A stretch of DNA of 64,000 nt from Paenibacillus_V sp046244365 (GCF_046244365.1 NZ_CP176395.1:5270001-5334000); one strand, 5' to 3'. Positions 54,296-62,521 are shown, numbered from the stretch's first letter. The notes: generated by a model not told the origin, from the sequence alone. A program made the numbers and translations.

Positions 54296-54407
54296 TTTAA
54301 CCCACCTCACTTTCGCTTTTCGCTCATTCTCAAAAGTAAATGAAGTTTATCGCATTAGATGAAGCGGTAAATTAAAATCGCCCTGCCAGTTATCCGGCAA
54401 AGCGAAA

Positions 54408-54492
54408 GGGAAAGTAAATTTTCAAAATAAAATCTAGCTATATTTCGCGCTCATACGCACCCGCAGGCAAAACTCTCTAAGGAAGGACCCAT
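54408..54492. repeat. Duplicated non-coding block, copy 1 (upstream of terS remnant)
   Basis: Shares with 58437-58522 the run GCTCATACGCACCCGCAG, the flanking AGATTTCGGGCT-type segment and GAAGGACCCA, with diverged stretches between. Both copies lie just upstream of a terS-like gene, so it could be a packaging (cos/pac) site. The rest of 54296-54545 shows no gene. Confidence 0.65.
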
Positions 54493-54545
54493 AAACCTGT
54501 GTCACCTGACTGACTTTTATACCTTAAAGTTAATCTATGCGATAG

Positions 54546-55052
54546 TTAAACATATTCAAGTAAAACAGCCATATTTCCCTGCCCTTTTTGGTAATATGCT
54601 TTTGATATCGTAGCTACCCCTATTAAGTCTAAATCAGGAATATCTTTTAATTTATTAAACAATTTTTGACCATTCTCATTATCCCTTGCTACGTATACAT
54701 ACCAAGCTTCCGAATTATCATATGGAGTAATTTTGATACTAAAAGCATCTTTTTCTAAGTTTTTATAGCCATAATTATAATATTTACTTAATGAAGCTTT
54801 ACCCTGTATGATAAATTTTTTTCCAATACTGTTCTCAATGTCGAATTCTATATCTCGGTGTATTAAATTTACACCTGTAGCCTTTTTATAATTTTTTAAA
54901 TTCTCATCTTGTAACTTGATTATTTCTTGTTTTGTTGCTTCATATTCCTGTTTTAATTTAGCGGTATCCTTATCGAGAGTTTTATCTCTAGTGTTACAAG
55001 CAGTAATAATAAAAAGTACAAGTACAATCATGACGATAGAAAGTTTCCTCAT
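54546..55052 (-). CDS. Hypothetical lipoprotein
   Basis: 168 residues with a lipoprotein signal: MRKLSIVMIVLVLFIITAC, lipobox ITAC, Cys19. A Lys/Glu-rich coiled-coil-like stretch follows (about 27-52), then an unrecognised beta-rich domain. AGGAGGAA before the ATG at 55052 decides the start. AT-rich, single gene. Function unknown. Confidence 0.75.
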   Translation of the reverse strand: MRKLSIVMIVLVLFIITACNTRDKTLDKDTAKLKQEYEATKQEIIKLQDENLKNYKKATGVNLIHRDIEFDIENSIGKKFIIQGKASLSKYYNYGYKNLEKDAFSIKITPYDNSEAWYVYVARDNENGQKLFNKLKDIPDLDLIGVATISKAYYQKGQGNMAVLLEYV

Positions 55053-55216
55053 TGATTCCTCCTGGTTGAATATGTCATCCCAACTAACATTACCATAAAT
55101 AGGGATTGTTGTGTACAAATAAGGCTAACACATATACAAATCCAGCACAGGTTGCCTCCATGTTCTTCAGTTCGCTCCTATCACTTATCGAATGAGCATT
55201 AATGTTTTATTTAATT

Positions 55217-55251
55217 TCCTTTCTCTTTCCTTTCCTTTCCTTTCCTTTCCC
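55217..55251. repeat. Short CCTTT tandem repeat
   Basis: About five perfect copies of a CTTTC pentamer in a homopyrimidine run; a slippage-prone tract in non-coding DNA. Confidence 0.85.
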
Positions 55252-55600
55252 CGTTTATTCCGGTTGAAACATCGTTAAATGATAGTTTCCGGTGGAAGAA
55301 ACTCCGAATAAGGTACGTTTCCGGTGGAATTAACCCTGTTATGGTAAACTTCATCATCTTGTCAAAATGTACTCGTTTGCACCGTTTGAATAGATTCAAG
55401 AGGCCAATATCGGGCTCAAAACCCACCTGTTCTTGATGGTAGAATCATTTACGCGTCGGAAACTCCAGATTATCGAGGTTTCCGTCTTCCGAATTCGACC
55501 AAAACTACATCTTGTGGCTTGTCGAAAAACTCTTCTCTACATGTTGATTATTTTATGGTAAAATATCACATAAAGGTATAGGAAGGAGGTGAACAAGTCA
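55252..55600. other. Non-coding region with GTTTCCGG repeats
   Basis: GTTTCCGGTGGAA occurs at 55285-55297 and 55317-55329; GGAAACTCC and GGTTTCCG motifs recur near 55457-55485. Similar GTTTCCGG/GGAAAC motifs occur at 63868-63917 at the other end of the phage-like element. No gene apart from the promoter region of the GIY-YIG gene. Confidence 0.45.
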
Positions 55601-56125
55601 ATGAATGTTACTTTTAGCGAACCATTATTTTTTGCACCATTTTCGAAGAAGTTGCTACCAGAGTCGGCAGGTTTGTACATGCTCTTAAGCGAGAAACGTC
55701 TGAACGGTAAATATGATGTTCTCTATGTTGGCCAATCAGACGATTTAAAGCGGCGAATCGGCGAACATTTGAATAGCGAGGACTCAAGAATCCGGCAGCA
55801 CGTCAAACATTTCACCGTTTCATTTGAGCCCTCGTCCAGCCTAAGAGATAGTAAAGAAAGAGAGTTAATAGCATTTTATGGCCCGCCTATCAATAAGCAA
55901 CTATTGGGGCTTTCGGCCAAAAATGTTCCTAGTCCGGTACCGCCTAGACTCGAATCGAAACTGCCGAGGCTGCCGTTCCGCTCCGAAATGCCAGCAGATA
56001 AATCGGCTATTCCTACTCCACCCAAACCAGATGATCTGATTCAGAGATTAGTACGGGCAAGGATGGAAGAGGAAAAAAGAAAGCAAGAAACATTAAATTC
56101 CGTACTCAAAAAGCTAATGGGATAG
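55601..56125 (+). CDS. GIY-YIG nuclease-domain protein
   Basis: 174 residues. The GIY-YIG core is visible: GLY at 24-26, YVG at 42-44, LKRRIGEH with Arg51/52 and His56, and SKERELIAFYGPPINKQLLG near 91-110, with a candidate catalytic Glu. The C-terminal third is Pro-rich, then a charged helix (ARMEEEKRKQETLNSVLKKL). ATG at 55601 has GGAGGTG upstream. It may be a homing-type, repair or phage-defence nuclease. It forms a unit with the small gene 12 bp downstream. Confidence 0.8.
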   Translation: MNVTFSEPLFFAPFSKKLLPESAGLYMLLSEKRLNGKYDVLYVGQSDDLKRRIGEHLNSEDSRIRQHVKHFTVSFEPSSSLRDSKERELIAFYGPPINKQLLGLSAKNVPSPVPPRLESKLPRLPFRSEMPADKSAIPTPPKPDDLIQRLVRARMEEEKRKQETLNSVLKKLMG

Positions 56126-56137
56126 GGAGTTCAGGAC

Positions 56138-56332
56138 ATGTACACTAGCGGTTACATACTGCGTACCTCTGCCGATTTCGACAATGCCGTCTTCTTTCAA
56201 AAAGCTGTGACCGTTTTGCAGAACGGTACAATTTTGAGTTCCGGCGAAAAAATACAAGCCCATTCTGACTTATCTGTTACTATGGAAGATGGGAGATACC
56301 TAAAAGCCGCTTGCGTGTTCAAAATACGCTAA
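56138..56332 (+). CDS. Small hypothetical protein after the GIY-YIG gene
   Basis: 64 residues, beta-rich, not recognised (ADFDNAVFFQKAVTVLQNGT). GGGAG lies upstream of the ATG, which follows the GIY-YIG stop by 12 bp. The stop codon lies within a terminator stem. Confidence 0.6.
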   Translation: MYTSGYILRTSADFDNAVFFQKAVTVLQNGTILSSGEKIQAHSDLSVTMEDGRYLKAACVFKIR

Positions 56333-56345
56333 GCGGCTTTCTTTT
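56303..56345 (+). terminator. Terminator of the GIY-YIG unit
   Basis: AAAGCCGCTT and AAGCGGCTTT form a perfect 10 bp stem, followed by CTTTTGT. It overlaps the 3' end of the small gene. Confidence 0.8.
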
Positions 56346-56700
56346 GTCATTTGATGCTCCAAGCAAACCATATCCGGCAATGTCGCAGTAGGGCGATTCT
56401 CCGAAAGCATCCATTCGCGATACTATCCGCATCTGCTTGTAAAAATTGCGAACCATGCATTGAGCAACCGTGTACTGCTCCGGCTGGATGCCGTTCGAAT
56501 AGAACAACCTGAGGAAATCGCTGGCTTTCGCAAATGCTTGACCCTTGGCCACATTCTTTTCTTCGGCGAGCTGCCCAATAACCGGAAGGCAATCCCATTC
56601 AAAGAATCTCCCTGCACTGTCTTATAGGTCATCATGCCATCGTCACCCATCTTTGCTGCTGGAGCATCGGCTGGAACCGTCGCTCGAAGTCATCCTGAGA
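56346..56700 (-). pseudogene. Degraded phage gene fragments
   Basis: Three protein-like pieces in different frames on the minus strand. First, a gene end reading QSQDDFERRFQPMLQQQRW (about 56632-56700). Second, a start MMTYKTVQGDSLNGIAFRLLG, like small LysM-type tail proteins. Third, a long stretch without start (LAEEKNVAKGQAFAKASDFL; QPEQYTVAQCMVRNFYKQMR). The frames do not join, so these are remains of phage genes. The rest of the gap to 56834 holds only a hairpin. Confidence 0.5.
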
Positions 56701-56792
56701 TTGCTACTATAGCATGTCTAGGAGCAGCGATATAAGTAGACTTCCCTCCCTAATCCGCCCTGGCATTGAGTTTTCATCCTCGGATTAAGTAG

Positions 56793-56818
56793 GGCCCCTA
56801 TCGATTTTGAAAGGGGCC
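56793..56818. other. GGCCCC hairpin downstream of the coiled-coil gene
   Basis: GGCCCC and GGGGCC pair around a 14-base loop 17 bp past the stop of the gene at 56835; no T-run, so only a possible transcription end. Confidence 0.4.
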
Positions 56819-56834
56819 AACTCTGAGAGTGTAG

Positions 56835-57446
56835 TCAATATCTGAGATTGGTATCGAAATATTCTTCCGAGCTCTGTCCTTGAATCCAGCCGCGCAGGAA
56901 TGATTCTGTATCATAATACGCAGTACCCGGCTTTGCCAAGCGAGGTTCAATCAATGGCAAAATCTTTGTAAGGACTGGTACCTCCCTATCTATATTGGCT
57001 TCCTGGTACTCTTGTTTCACCTGTTCAATACGCCGCTCCAGCTCCTTCACTTGCTGGTCCAATTTATTTCGTTCGGTCTGAATCTTGGGGATTCGATCCA
57101 AGCGTTCTTTATTGATTTTTGCCGCCACTTCTCGTATCCGGGAGATTTCTTTTTCCCGAGAAGGATTGATTTCCAACTGTCTCATATAGCCGGCAATCCA
57201 ATCCTCAGTTTCAGCCAAAGACGTCCGAAGCTCACGAATCACCCTTCGACAATTGTCGACCTCAGCCTCATTTTCGCTTAATTCATATTCGACCATGATG
57301 CTGGTCTGCTCAGTTATCTTTGCTTGAATACCTCGGCTGCTTTGCTCGAGCTCCGCAATCTTCGTATCGATTTTACGCTTCCGTTCTCTTTCCTTGTCCA
57401 AAAACTCCATTACGACCTGGTTCAAATCGTTGTTTTTACCGAACAT
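56835..57446 (-). CDS. Coiled-coil protein of the phage-like element
   Basis: 203 residues, largely charged helices with heptad character (about 20-165: RERKRKIDTKIAELEQSSRG; KLDQQVKELERRIEQVKQEY). Not recognised. GGGAG nine bases before the ATG at 57446 supports the start. It lies downstream of the terS-like gene where a phage would have its large terminase. Confidence 0.65.
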   Translation of the reverse strand: MFGKNNDLNQVVMEFLDKERERKRKIDTKIAELEQSSRGIQAKITEQTSIMVEYELSENEAEVDNCRRVIRELRTSLAETEDWIAGYMRQLEINPSREKEISRIREVAAKINKERLDRIPKIQTERNKLDQQVKELERRIEQVKQEYQEANIDREVPVLTKILPLIEPRLAKPGTAYYDTESFLRGWIQGQSSEEYFDTNLRY

Positions 57447-57460
57447 CTGCAATCACTCCC

Positions 57461-57772
57461 TTATTGGAATTTGTCTCTATTTTTGTTCATGGCCGCGGCT
57501 ATCATGTCCACGTCTGAGCTGCCTACTTGACGCCCTGATCGATCGGCGTTAGATAACGGACCGGTCTCTTGCTTGCGGCCGGCATTCATCGCATCTACGA
57601 TCGCTTGCACGGATTCCCCTTCTTTTGCTCGGTTCAACAGAATTTCATGAGCCACTTGACCAGCGGTCCTGCCGTCACGCTTGGCAGCCTCAATCATTTC
57701 TGCATTTTCAGTGTTTTTGATCATGTCGAGTTCTTGGATCCGTTGTTGCTCTGCTTGAGTTGTTCTATTCAA
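57461..57772 (-). CDS. Small hypothetical phage protein
   Basis: 103 residues from a TTG start with AGAGGTG upstream (an extension of 14 codons from another TTG is less well supported). Polar, helical (QQRIQELDMIKNTENAEMIE). Not recognised. It lies 14 bp before the coiled-coil gene, so the two are probably co-transcribed. Confidence 0.6.
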   Translation of the reverse strand: MNRTTQAEQQRIQELDMIKNTENAEMIEAAKRDGRTAGQVAHEILLNRAKEGESVQAIVDAMNAGRKQETGPLSNADRSGRQVGSSDVDMIAAAMNKNRDKFQ

Positions 57773-57839
57773 AGTCCTGACACCTCTCAATATGGGGAAG
57801 TTGTACCCCATCAAATTTTCCAGTACCTGTCTGTGATTG

Positions 57840-58328
57840 CTACTCCGGAATATATTCCGCCAGCGCTGTCAGGCATAATCGAATTTCTTCTGTCAGCATG
57901 TCCGTCATGACAGCCAAATCATGGACATGAACCGCGTGCGGACCGATAGCCATAGGCAGAGCAAGCAAGCGAGAACGTATTGAATTGAGCATATCGTTCA
58001 TGACCGCCTTAACATCCTCGGCCCGATGCAATTCCCCGCGCATCACCGCTAAATCCAACTCCGCCATTTGCCTCTTTATCTGCGTCAGCTGCGCCCGCTC
58101 GTCGTTCAGGCGCGGCCGATTGTCCTCTGTAGCGCCGCCAGATGCGTGCTCGATGTATGCTTTGACTGCCTCACCGAGCAAATATTTTCCGCGCCCGACC
58201 TGCTTCAACACGCCATCACTCGTTAATTGCCGTATCCAACGGTCAGATTTGCCTACGATCGCGGCCAGTTCGCCAGTTTGAACTACTTGTTTATGCTGTG
58301 CGATTCCTTCCGCTTTTGCTTTCGCCAT
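57840..58328 (-). CDS. Terminase small subunit-like protein (Nu1/TerS type)
   Basis: 162 residues. The N-terminal helix-turn-helix (TGELAAIVGKSDRWIRQLTS) with a wing (GRGKYLLGEAVKAYIEHASG) and the coiled region after it (DERAQLTQIKRQMAELDLAV) match phage DNA-packaging Nu1/TerS proteins, which pick the DNA to package. ATG at 58328 follows AGGGGTGTG. No terL gene follows, as in phage satellites that redirect helper packaging with their own TerS. A truncated relative lies at 54155-54295. Confidence 0.75.
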   Translation of the reverse strand: MAKAKAEGIAQHKQVVQTGELAAIVGKSDRWIRQLTSDGVLKQVGRGKYLLGEAVKAYIEHASGGATEDNRPRLNDERAQLTQIKRQMAELDLAVMRGELHRAEDVKAVMNDMLNSIRSRLLALPMAIGPHAVHVHDLAVMTDMLTEEIRLCLTALAEYIPE

Positions 58329-58436
58329 CGTCACACCCCTTGTTTCGCTTCTGCGATGAAAATACGCAGGTTCAATTTCAGGGCATTAATTCGAAGCTAA
58401 ATTTCATATCCATTCCGTTCCTCCGGCCCCACATCG

Positions 58437-58522
58437 GAAGCGGAAGTTAAATTTTAAAATTGTGCCTAGCCAGATTTCGGGCTCATACGCACCCGCAGAC
58501 CTATAGGGTTCCAGAAGGACCC
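58437..58522. repeat. Duplicated non-coding block, copy 2 (upstream of terS)
   Basis: Counterpart of 54408-54492, sharing GCTCATACGCACCCGCAG and GAAGGACCCA. It lies about 110 bp upstream of the terS-like gene; a packaging site is a reasonable guess. Confidence 0.65.
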
Positions 58523-58580
58523 ACACTTTGCAATGGCCTGCCGAGTCGAACCTTACAGCTGGATACCCGCTGCCTCCTCT

Positions 58581-58814
58581 TTACTCAGCACGAAAACCCT
58601 CCATCTTCCCAACTCGAATGCCGCCCTTGTTAAGGCTGGCCAGACGGGCCGCTTCCATTTCAGAATTCTTGTAGTAACTAATGATGACCGTGCCGCCGTA
58701 TAACCGTGCGTTCTCGATCGTGCAGTCCGGATGTTTCTTTGCCCATTCTGCTACCACTTCGGCCTTTGGCTTATCGGTAAAGAATGTGGATTGGTGCACT
58801 TGTGCAGCCTCCAT
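58581..58814 (-). CDS. Small hypothetical phage protein
   Basis: 77 residues (ENARLYGGTVIISYYKNSEM), not recognised. GGGGGTG nine bases before the ATG at 58814 decides the start. It overlaps the region just after the candidate micro-gene at 58830-58901. Confidence 0.65.
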   Translation of the reverse strand: MEAAQVHQSTFFTDKPKAEVVAEWAKKHPDCTIENARLYGGTVIISYYKNSEMEAARLASLNKGGIRVGKMEGFRAE

Positions 58815-58829
58815 ATGCTCGTTCACCCC

Positions 58830-58901
58830 CTATGTTTTATGCCGTGATAAACCATGACCTGCAGGCGGTGCACGCCCTCTTATTCGCAAACGCTCGCTCA
58901 G
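58830..58901 (-). CDS. Possible 23-residue peptide with CTG start
   Basis: GAGGTG seven bases before a CTG opens a short basic frame (SERLRIRGRAPPAGHGLSRH) that stops at the ribosome binding site of the next gene. No ATG/GTG start gives this frame. The rest of 58902-59029 shows no gene. Confidence 0.3.
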   Translation of the reverse strand: MSERLRIRGRAPPAGHGLSRHKT

Positions 58902-59029
58902 TTCATATCACCTCGCACCAACATATTCACGCCTATAGAACCTAAATCGTTTATAGATTTAAACTATGGAGAGAACAGATAACCCCCTTTACGGTCATTA
59001 ATTCCATGTGATACAATGATGCCAATGGG

Positions 59030-59278
59030 TTAAACGTTGACGCCTCCGCTGTTCGCTGCAGCTGGGCGTTTTTCTTTTGTCTCGATCAGCCCCAACAGAT
59101 AGCCCTCTGGTAAACCGAGCACGATTTCGAGTTTGTACAGGTCTATCACCTTCCGGCCGTGCTCGTCCGTCTCGGATACCTGTGTATGAGCTTGTACGAA
59201 CTCGGTCCGGCCTATGCCATTTCGGGATAGCCTATTCGTCAGTCCCTTCACTTTCGCTTCGAAATCGATCAACTCCAT
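59030..59278 (-). CDS. Small hypothetical phage protein
   Basis: 82 residues (AKVKGLTNRLSRNGIGRTEF; YKLEIVLGLPEGYLLGLIET), not recognised. GGAGGGA precedes the ATG, which overlaps the end of the next upstream gene. Confidence 0.65.
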   Translation of the reverse strand: MELIDFEAKVKGLTNRLSRNGIGRTEFVQAHTQVSETDEHGRKVIDLYKLEIVLGLPEGYLLGLIETKEKRPAAANSGGVNV

Positions 59279-59469
59279 GGCGCTCCCTCCCTTATATCCT
59301 CCGGTTCAAATTGCCGCTGAAAAATGTTCAGCAAATCCGGCTCGATTGGTGCTGACGTTGATGATCCGCAGCGCATGCAGCGTAACGACAGCTGAGGATT
59401 CATTTTCACGCCTGGCTCGTCCGGTTCAAATGATACGATTCTTCGCATTGATGCTCCGCAACATTGCAT
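59269..59469 (-). CDS. Small zinc-ribbon-like phage protein
   Basis: 66 residues with MQCCG at the start and CMRC near 31-34, giving two Cys pairs. GAGGAGG before the ATG supports the start. It overlaps the genes on both sides (10 and 64 bases), typical of dense phage early regions. Confidence 0.6.
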   Translation of the reverse strand: MQCCGASMRRIVSFEPDEPGVKMNPQLSLRCMRCGSSTSAPIEPDLLNIFQRQFEPEDIREGAPWS

Positions 59470-59690
59470 GGTATGACCTCCTCGAAGTTGGCTATAATCT
59501 CGTCACGCTCACGCCGGAGCTGGTCCAGACGATCAATTAACGTCGACATTTCTTTTATGCCCATTGACCTAAACTTTCGGGCGTCGCTGATCTGCCTCGC
59601 TAGACTTGTGTGCTCTCGAGCAATTTCGACCAGTCTATCGCCCTTGTCGCTGTTGACTGCAATCCAAACGGCGCGTTTACTGTGTGACAA
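59406..59690 (-). CDS. Small helical phage protein
   Basis: 94 residues from a TTG start with GGAAG upstream; a heptad-like middle (STLIDRLDQLRRERDEIIAN). Not recognised. Its end overlaps the zinc-ribbon gene by 64 bases. Confidence 0.55.
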   Translation of the reverse strand: MSHSKRAVWIAVNSDKGDRLVEIAREHTSLARQISDARKFRSMGIKEMSTLIDRLDQLRRERDEIIANFEEVIPCNVAEHQCEESYHLNRTSQA

Positions 59691-59693
59691 TCT

Positions 59694-59987
59694 TCATCTT
59701 CCTTCCAAGTACCTTTTTAGGCGTCTATTGGTTACATCCGGCGCATTCATGACGGCCTTATTAGCTGAAATCAAAACGGCATCATCCGGAAGACCGAGAA
59801 TTTGTTGTAGCTCAGTTGTAAATGTCAATGCGTCGCGCAGGTTGACGCGCTCCGGAAACGTCTTGCATTTGCCGTTCGGGTGAACTTTTGAATGAATAGA
59901 ATAAAGTCCGTCGTCGTGCGCTTCCGCTATTAACCAGATATGGTCGGGGAAGCTGCTAAAAATCGATTTCGATTTATTTTGTTCCAT
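59694..59987 (-). CDS. Small hypothetical phage protein
   Basis: 97 residues (FSSFPDHIWLIAEAHDDGLY; LQQILGLPDDAVLISANKAV), not recognised. AAAGGGGGGAT before the ATG at 59987 decides the start. Confidence 0.65.
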   Translation of the reverse strand: MEQNKSKSIFSSFPDHIWLIAEAHDDGLYSIHSKVHPNGKCKTFPERVNLRDALTFTTELQQILGLPDDAVLISANKAVMNAPDVTNRRLKRYLEGR

Positions 59988-60080
59988 GGTTATCCCCCCT
60001 TTATGAAATTTTGACCACGTTTGTTCAAGGCTGGGCATGCGGTCCGCAGGAGAGGGGTGAAATTTTTCGCCCCCCGTGCC

Positions 60081-60467
60081 TTACGTTCCATTTGCACCTA
60101 AATCAATTTGATGTTGGATCCCGAGCAATTCCGCCAGCTTCAGGAATGCGCGTTTTCTGTATTTCATGAACGTGCCTTCACAAATCTGCATTTCCGCATA
60201 GACTTGATAGTCGCGTACATATTCGCTATCGCATTGCATGTAGCGCTTCGTTATGAGCTCCTGTTCTACTGGTGCCAAGCATCCTATAGCCCTTTCGATA
60301 CGTTCAACAAAAGCTCTTTGCTGCTGCCGTGTCAGTGCATACCTTTGCTGCTTTTCTTCATCCGCAAAGCCTATGAATACATCGGGCACACCATCGTCAA
60401 GAATGGTTTTAATGAATTGAGCGCGAACTAACAGTTCCTCGACCTTCTTCTTAAATGTTTTGCCCAG
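60081..60467 (-). CDS. ArpU/RinA-like phage transcription regulator
   Basis: About 128 residues. The layout, a helical N-terminus (VERIERAIGCLAPVEQELIT) then a sigma-like helix-turn-helix (QVYAEMQICEGTFMKYRKRA), fits ArpU/RinA late-gene activators of Gram-positive phages. The start is odd: GGGAGGTG lies six bases before a CTG at 60467, while the in-frame GTG at 60476 sits inside that site. In satellites and phages such genes switch on packaging genes. Confidence 0.65.
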   Translation of the reverse strand: MGKTFKKKVEELLVRAQFIKTILDDGVPDVFIGFADEEKQQRYALTRQQQRAFVERIERAIGCLAPVEQELITKRYMQCDSEYVRDYQVYAEMQICEGTFMKYRKRAFLKLAELLGIQHQIDLGANGT

Positions 60468-60489
60468 CGTAATCACCTCCCGGCATTAT

Positions 60490-61173
60490 TCAAATTTCAA
60501 AGTGCCGTCTCCACGCGTGGAGAAAGGGGAATATCTTGCCATCGTTCTTTTCCGGAAGGTTTTCAAAGTGACGTTCGACTGCTTCCGTAAATGTTTCATT
60601 GTCGATATCGATGCTTTCCAGTTCTCTGCATTGACTCAGAATGGAGTCTCTTTGCTCCTCGGTAATAGGCGGATGATTTTTGTTGAACTTCTCCCAATAA
60701 CCGAATCCATAGATTTCGAGAAAAAAATGCGCGTCGATTGGGAAATCGATGTATGTCTTTTCTTTATCTGTTGGTTCTTTATACAGTAGTTCTTTATACA
60801 GTGCATGTGGTGCATGGGGGGGGTGCATGTCATGCATGGGGGTTAGTGCATCATGTGCATTCACCTGTTCCGAATAACCCCCTCTATCACTAGGATCGAT
60901 GACCACATACATATTACTCTCGCTGCCCTTATCTCCCCAACGTCTTTGCTTTTTCAGAAGCCCCATGCTCACCAATTCGTTAACGACATCTTTTGCCTTT
61001 CTCTCTCCCATCCCACTTTTCTCTGCAATCGTAGGAAAGCTCGGGAAAGCAGCCCCCGAGTTATTGTTACAACGGGTAAGATAAAGATAAATTGACAATT
61101 GATAGGTATTCAGGCCAAGATCGAAAGCGCTGTTTGGTGCCATGAAGAAACTGACTTTTTTCTTTTTGTTCAA
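60490..61173 (-). CDS. Replication initiator with winged-helix N-terminus
   Basis: 227 residues. The N-terminal ~85 residues (FMAPNSAFDLGLNTYQLSIY; SFPTIAEKSGMGERKAKDVV) match the helix-turn-helix_36 domain of phage and plasmid replication proteins. The His/Pro-rich linker (about 105-130) is coded by a repeat array that may be the origin. The C-terminus is helical. TTG start with AGGTGGGG upstream. Confidence 0.75.
   Translation of the reverse strand: MNKKKKVSFFMAPNSAFDLGLNTYQLSIYLYLTRCNNNSGAAFPSFPTIAEKSGMGERKAKDVVNELVSMGLLKKQRRWGDKGSESNMYVVIDPSDRGGYSEQVNAHDALTPMHDMHPPHAPHALYKELLYKEPTDKEKTYIDFPIDAHFFLEIYGFGYWEKFNKNHPPITEEQRDSILSQCRELESIDIDNETFTEAVERHFENLPEKNDGKIFPFLHAWRRHFEI
60775..60860. 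repeat. Iteron-like array inside the replication gene (candidate origin)
   Basis: Two direct copies of TTCTTTATACAGT (60775-60787, 60790-60802) are followed by six GCAT-centred repeats (mostly GTGCATG or CATGCATG) and a run of eight G. Origins inside the initiator gene are known in lambdoid and many Gram-positive phages. Confidence 0.65.
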
Positions 61174-61182
61174 TCACCCCAC

Positions 61183-61383
61183 CTACTCTCTTTCCACCAG
61201 CCTGACGTGAACTTCAATATTTTGATTTGCATCGAGCTCTTGTTTGACCGCCATTTGTAATACGCCGGTTTCATCATGATTCATCCAGGTAGCGGAGAAA
61301 TACTTCACTTCTCCGGTCACCTTGTCTAGGAGCATGACCTCCATTCGTTCAATTTCCGGGTATAGTTCATGCTCGTTCTTCAC
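61183..61383 (-). CDS. Small hypothetical phage protein
   Basis: 66 residues (RMEVMLLDKVTGEVKYFSAT), not recognised. GTG start with GGAGGCGGG before it. It overlaps the upstream gene by 17 bases. Confidence 0.6.
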   Translation of the reverse strand: MKNEHELYPEIERMEVMLLDKVTGEVKYFSATWMNHDETGVLQMAVKQELDANQNIEVHVRLVERE

Positions 61384-61687
61384 CGTCCCGCCTCCTCTGC
61401 CTTTTCATCCGGCGAACCTCGATTAATCGTTCCTGCAGTTGCTCCATACACTCATGCAAACTACAGTCGCCATACACCCACCAAGTCATTGGTTCACATA
61501 GCCAACAAACGGATTCGTCATTCCGGCCGACGCCGTTTACTTGAAGAACTGTAAGCATCAGCTCCGCTTGTGTAGATTCCAGTGATGACACGGTTACACC
61601 GCAGGCCCCTAGCCGCCTCATATCGGTTTGCATCTGTTTTGCCAGCTTGAGCAGACTGATCGTGACGCGCCGATTTTGATAGGTCAT
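61367..61687 (-). CDS. Hypothetical phage protein
   Basis: 106 residues, basic C-terminus (EVRRMKRQRRRDGEERA), two Cys in CWLCEP and one in GDCSLHEC. Not recognised. GAGGGCGG before the ATG at 61687 decides the start; the long in-frame upstream extension overlaps the next gene and is rejected. Confidence 0.65.
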   Translation of the reverse strand: MTYQNRRVTISLLKLAKQMQTDMRRLGACGVTVSSLESTQAELMLTVLQVNGVGRNDESVCWLCEPMTWWVYGDCSLHECMEQLQERLIEVRRMKRQRRRDGEERA

Positions 61688-62049
61688 GATTGCCGCCCTC
61701 TCATTTGTTCTTGAACCCATTTTTCGATTTCCCGCCTTCTGAAAAAGATACGGGACCGGACGCGGAAAAACGGTAATGAACTCTTGCGAACCATATCGTA
61801 AACAGTCCAAGCGGAAATTCTGAGGTACTCAGCTACCTCATTTGCGTCCATCGTTTCTTTCTCCGGCGCAATTGGTTGTTCATCAATCGCCGGTATCGCC
61901 GGTACCGCCGCTTGCTGCTGGGACTGGAGCAGCTGAATAACCTGTAAGAGAAGCATTTCTACGCTTGGCTTTGCTGGTTGCATTTCGAACAATTGCGGCA
62001 TTTGAATGACGGTCGATGCCTTGTCTGCTATTCTTGCTTGTCTGCTCAT
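61684..62049 (-). CDS. Helix-turn-helix (excisionase/MerR-like) DNA-binding protein
   Basis: 121 residues. The C-terminal ~55 residues (MDANEVAEYLRISAWTVYDM; FFRVRSRIFFRRREIEKWVQ) match the HTH_17/excisionase family. The N-terminal half is Gln-rich and probably flexible. GGGAGGTAAG precedes the ATG. It could be an Xis or an AlpA-like regulator. It overlaps the next gene by 4 bases. Confidence 0.75.
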   Translation of the reverse strand: MSRQARIADKASTVIQMPQLFEMQPAKPSVEMLLLQVIQLLQSQQQAAVPAIPAIDEQPIAPEKETMDANEVAEYLRISAWTVYDMVRKSSLPFFRVRSRIFFRRREIEKWVQEQMRGRQS

Positions 62050-62104
62050 TTGTACTTACCTCCCTAGTGGACTGTTATAGCCTGTTTAAGGCGTGTTACA
62101 GACG

Positions 62105-62356
62105 TTAAAGCGATATCTTGCTATGGATGTATTCTTCGATGCGTTGAATATCACTAACAAGCTCCTGCAGCGTCGTAGCCGTCGATTGCTTCACTTTCAT
62201 TTTCACAAGATGCTTCGCTGCGCCGGCAAGACTGAGAAAATACCCGTGAGTGGTGACTCTCTCGGCCTTACCATCATTCCTCGTTTTGTACTCCCGAATC
62301 ATGAAATTATGAGTATCGCTCTCGATGAACAAATTCTCTTCGATTTGAACCTTCAT
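62105..62356 (-). CDS. DUF5405-like phage protein
   Basis: 83 residues. LFIESDTHNFMIREYKTRND and the following FLSLAGAAKHLVKMKVKQST are the pattern I associate with DUF5405, a small protein in the early region of many Gram-positive prophages. AAGGGAG precedes the ATG. Confidence 0.6.
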   Translation of the reverse strand: MKVQIEENLFIESDTHNFMIREYKTRNDGKAERVTTHGYFLSLAGAAKHLVKMKVKQSTATTLQELVSDIQRIEEYIHSKISL

Positions 62357-62521
62357 CTTTGCTTTCTCCCTTCTACCATTCGTTTCAAAGCTGTTTTGAG
62401 CTCATTTGAAGCTGTTCAGATCGCTCGTGTGCCAATCAAGGCGGATTGTACTAACCGGAACAAATAAGCCCTCCAACAGCTCATAACACGCTAAGAACAG
62501 CCTTTTATTTAATGTTTCGAA

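Noticed and set aside
60775..60860. CRISPR array
   Set aside because: Repeat units are only 5-13 bases and unequally spaced, within a coding gene; no spacers. No other CRISPR-like pattern was seen in the window.
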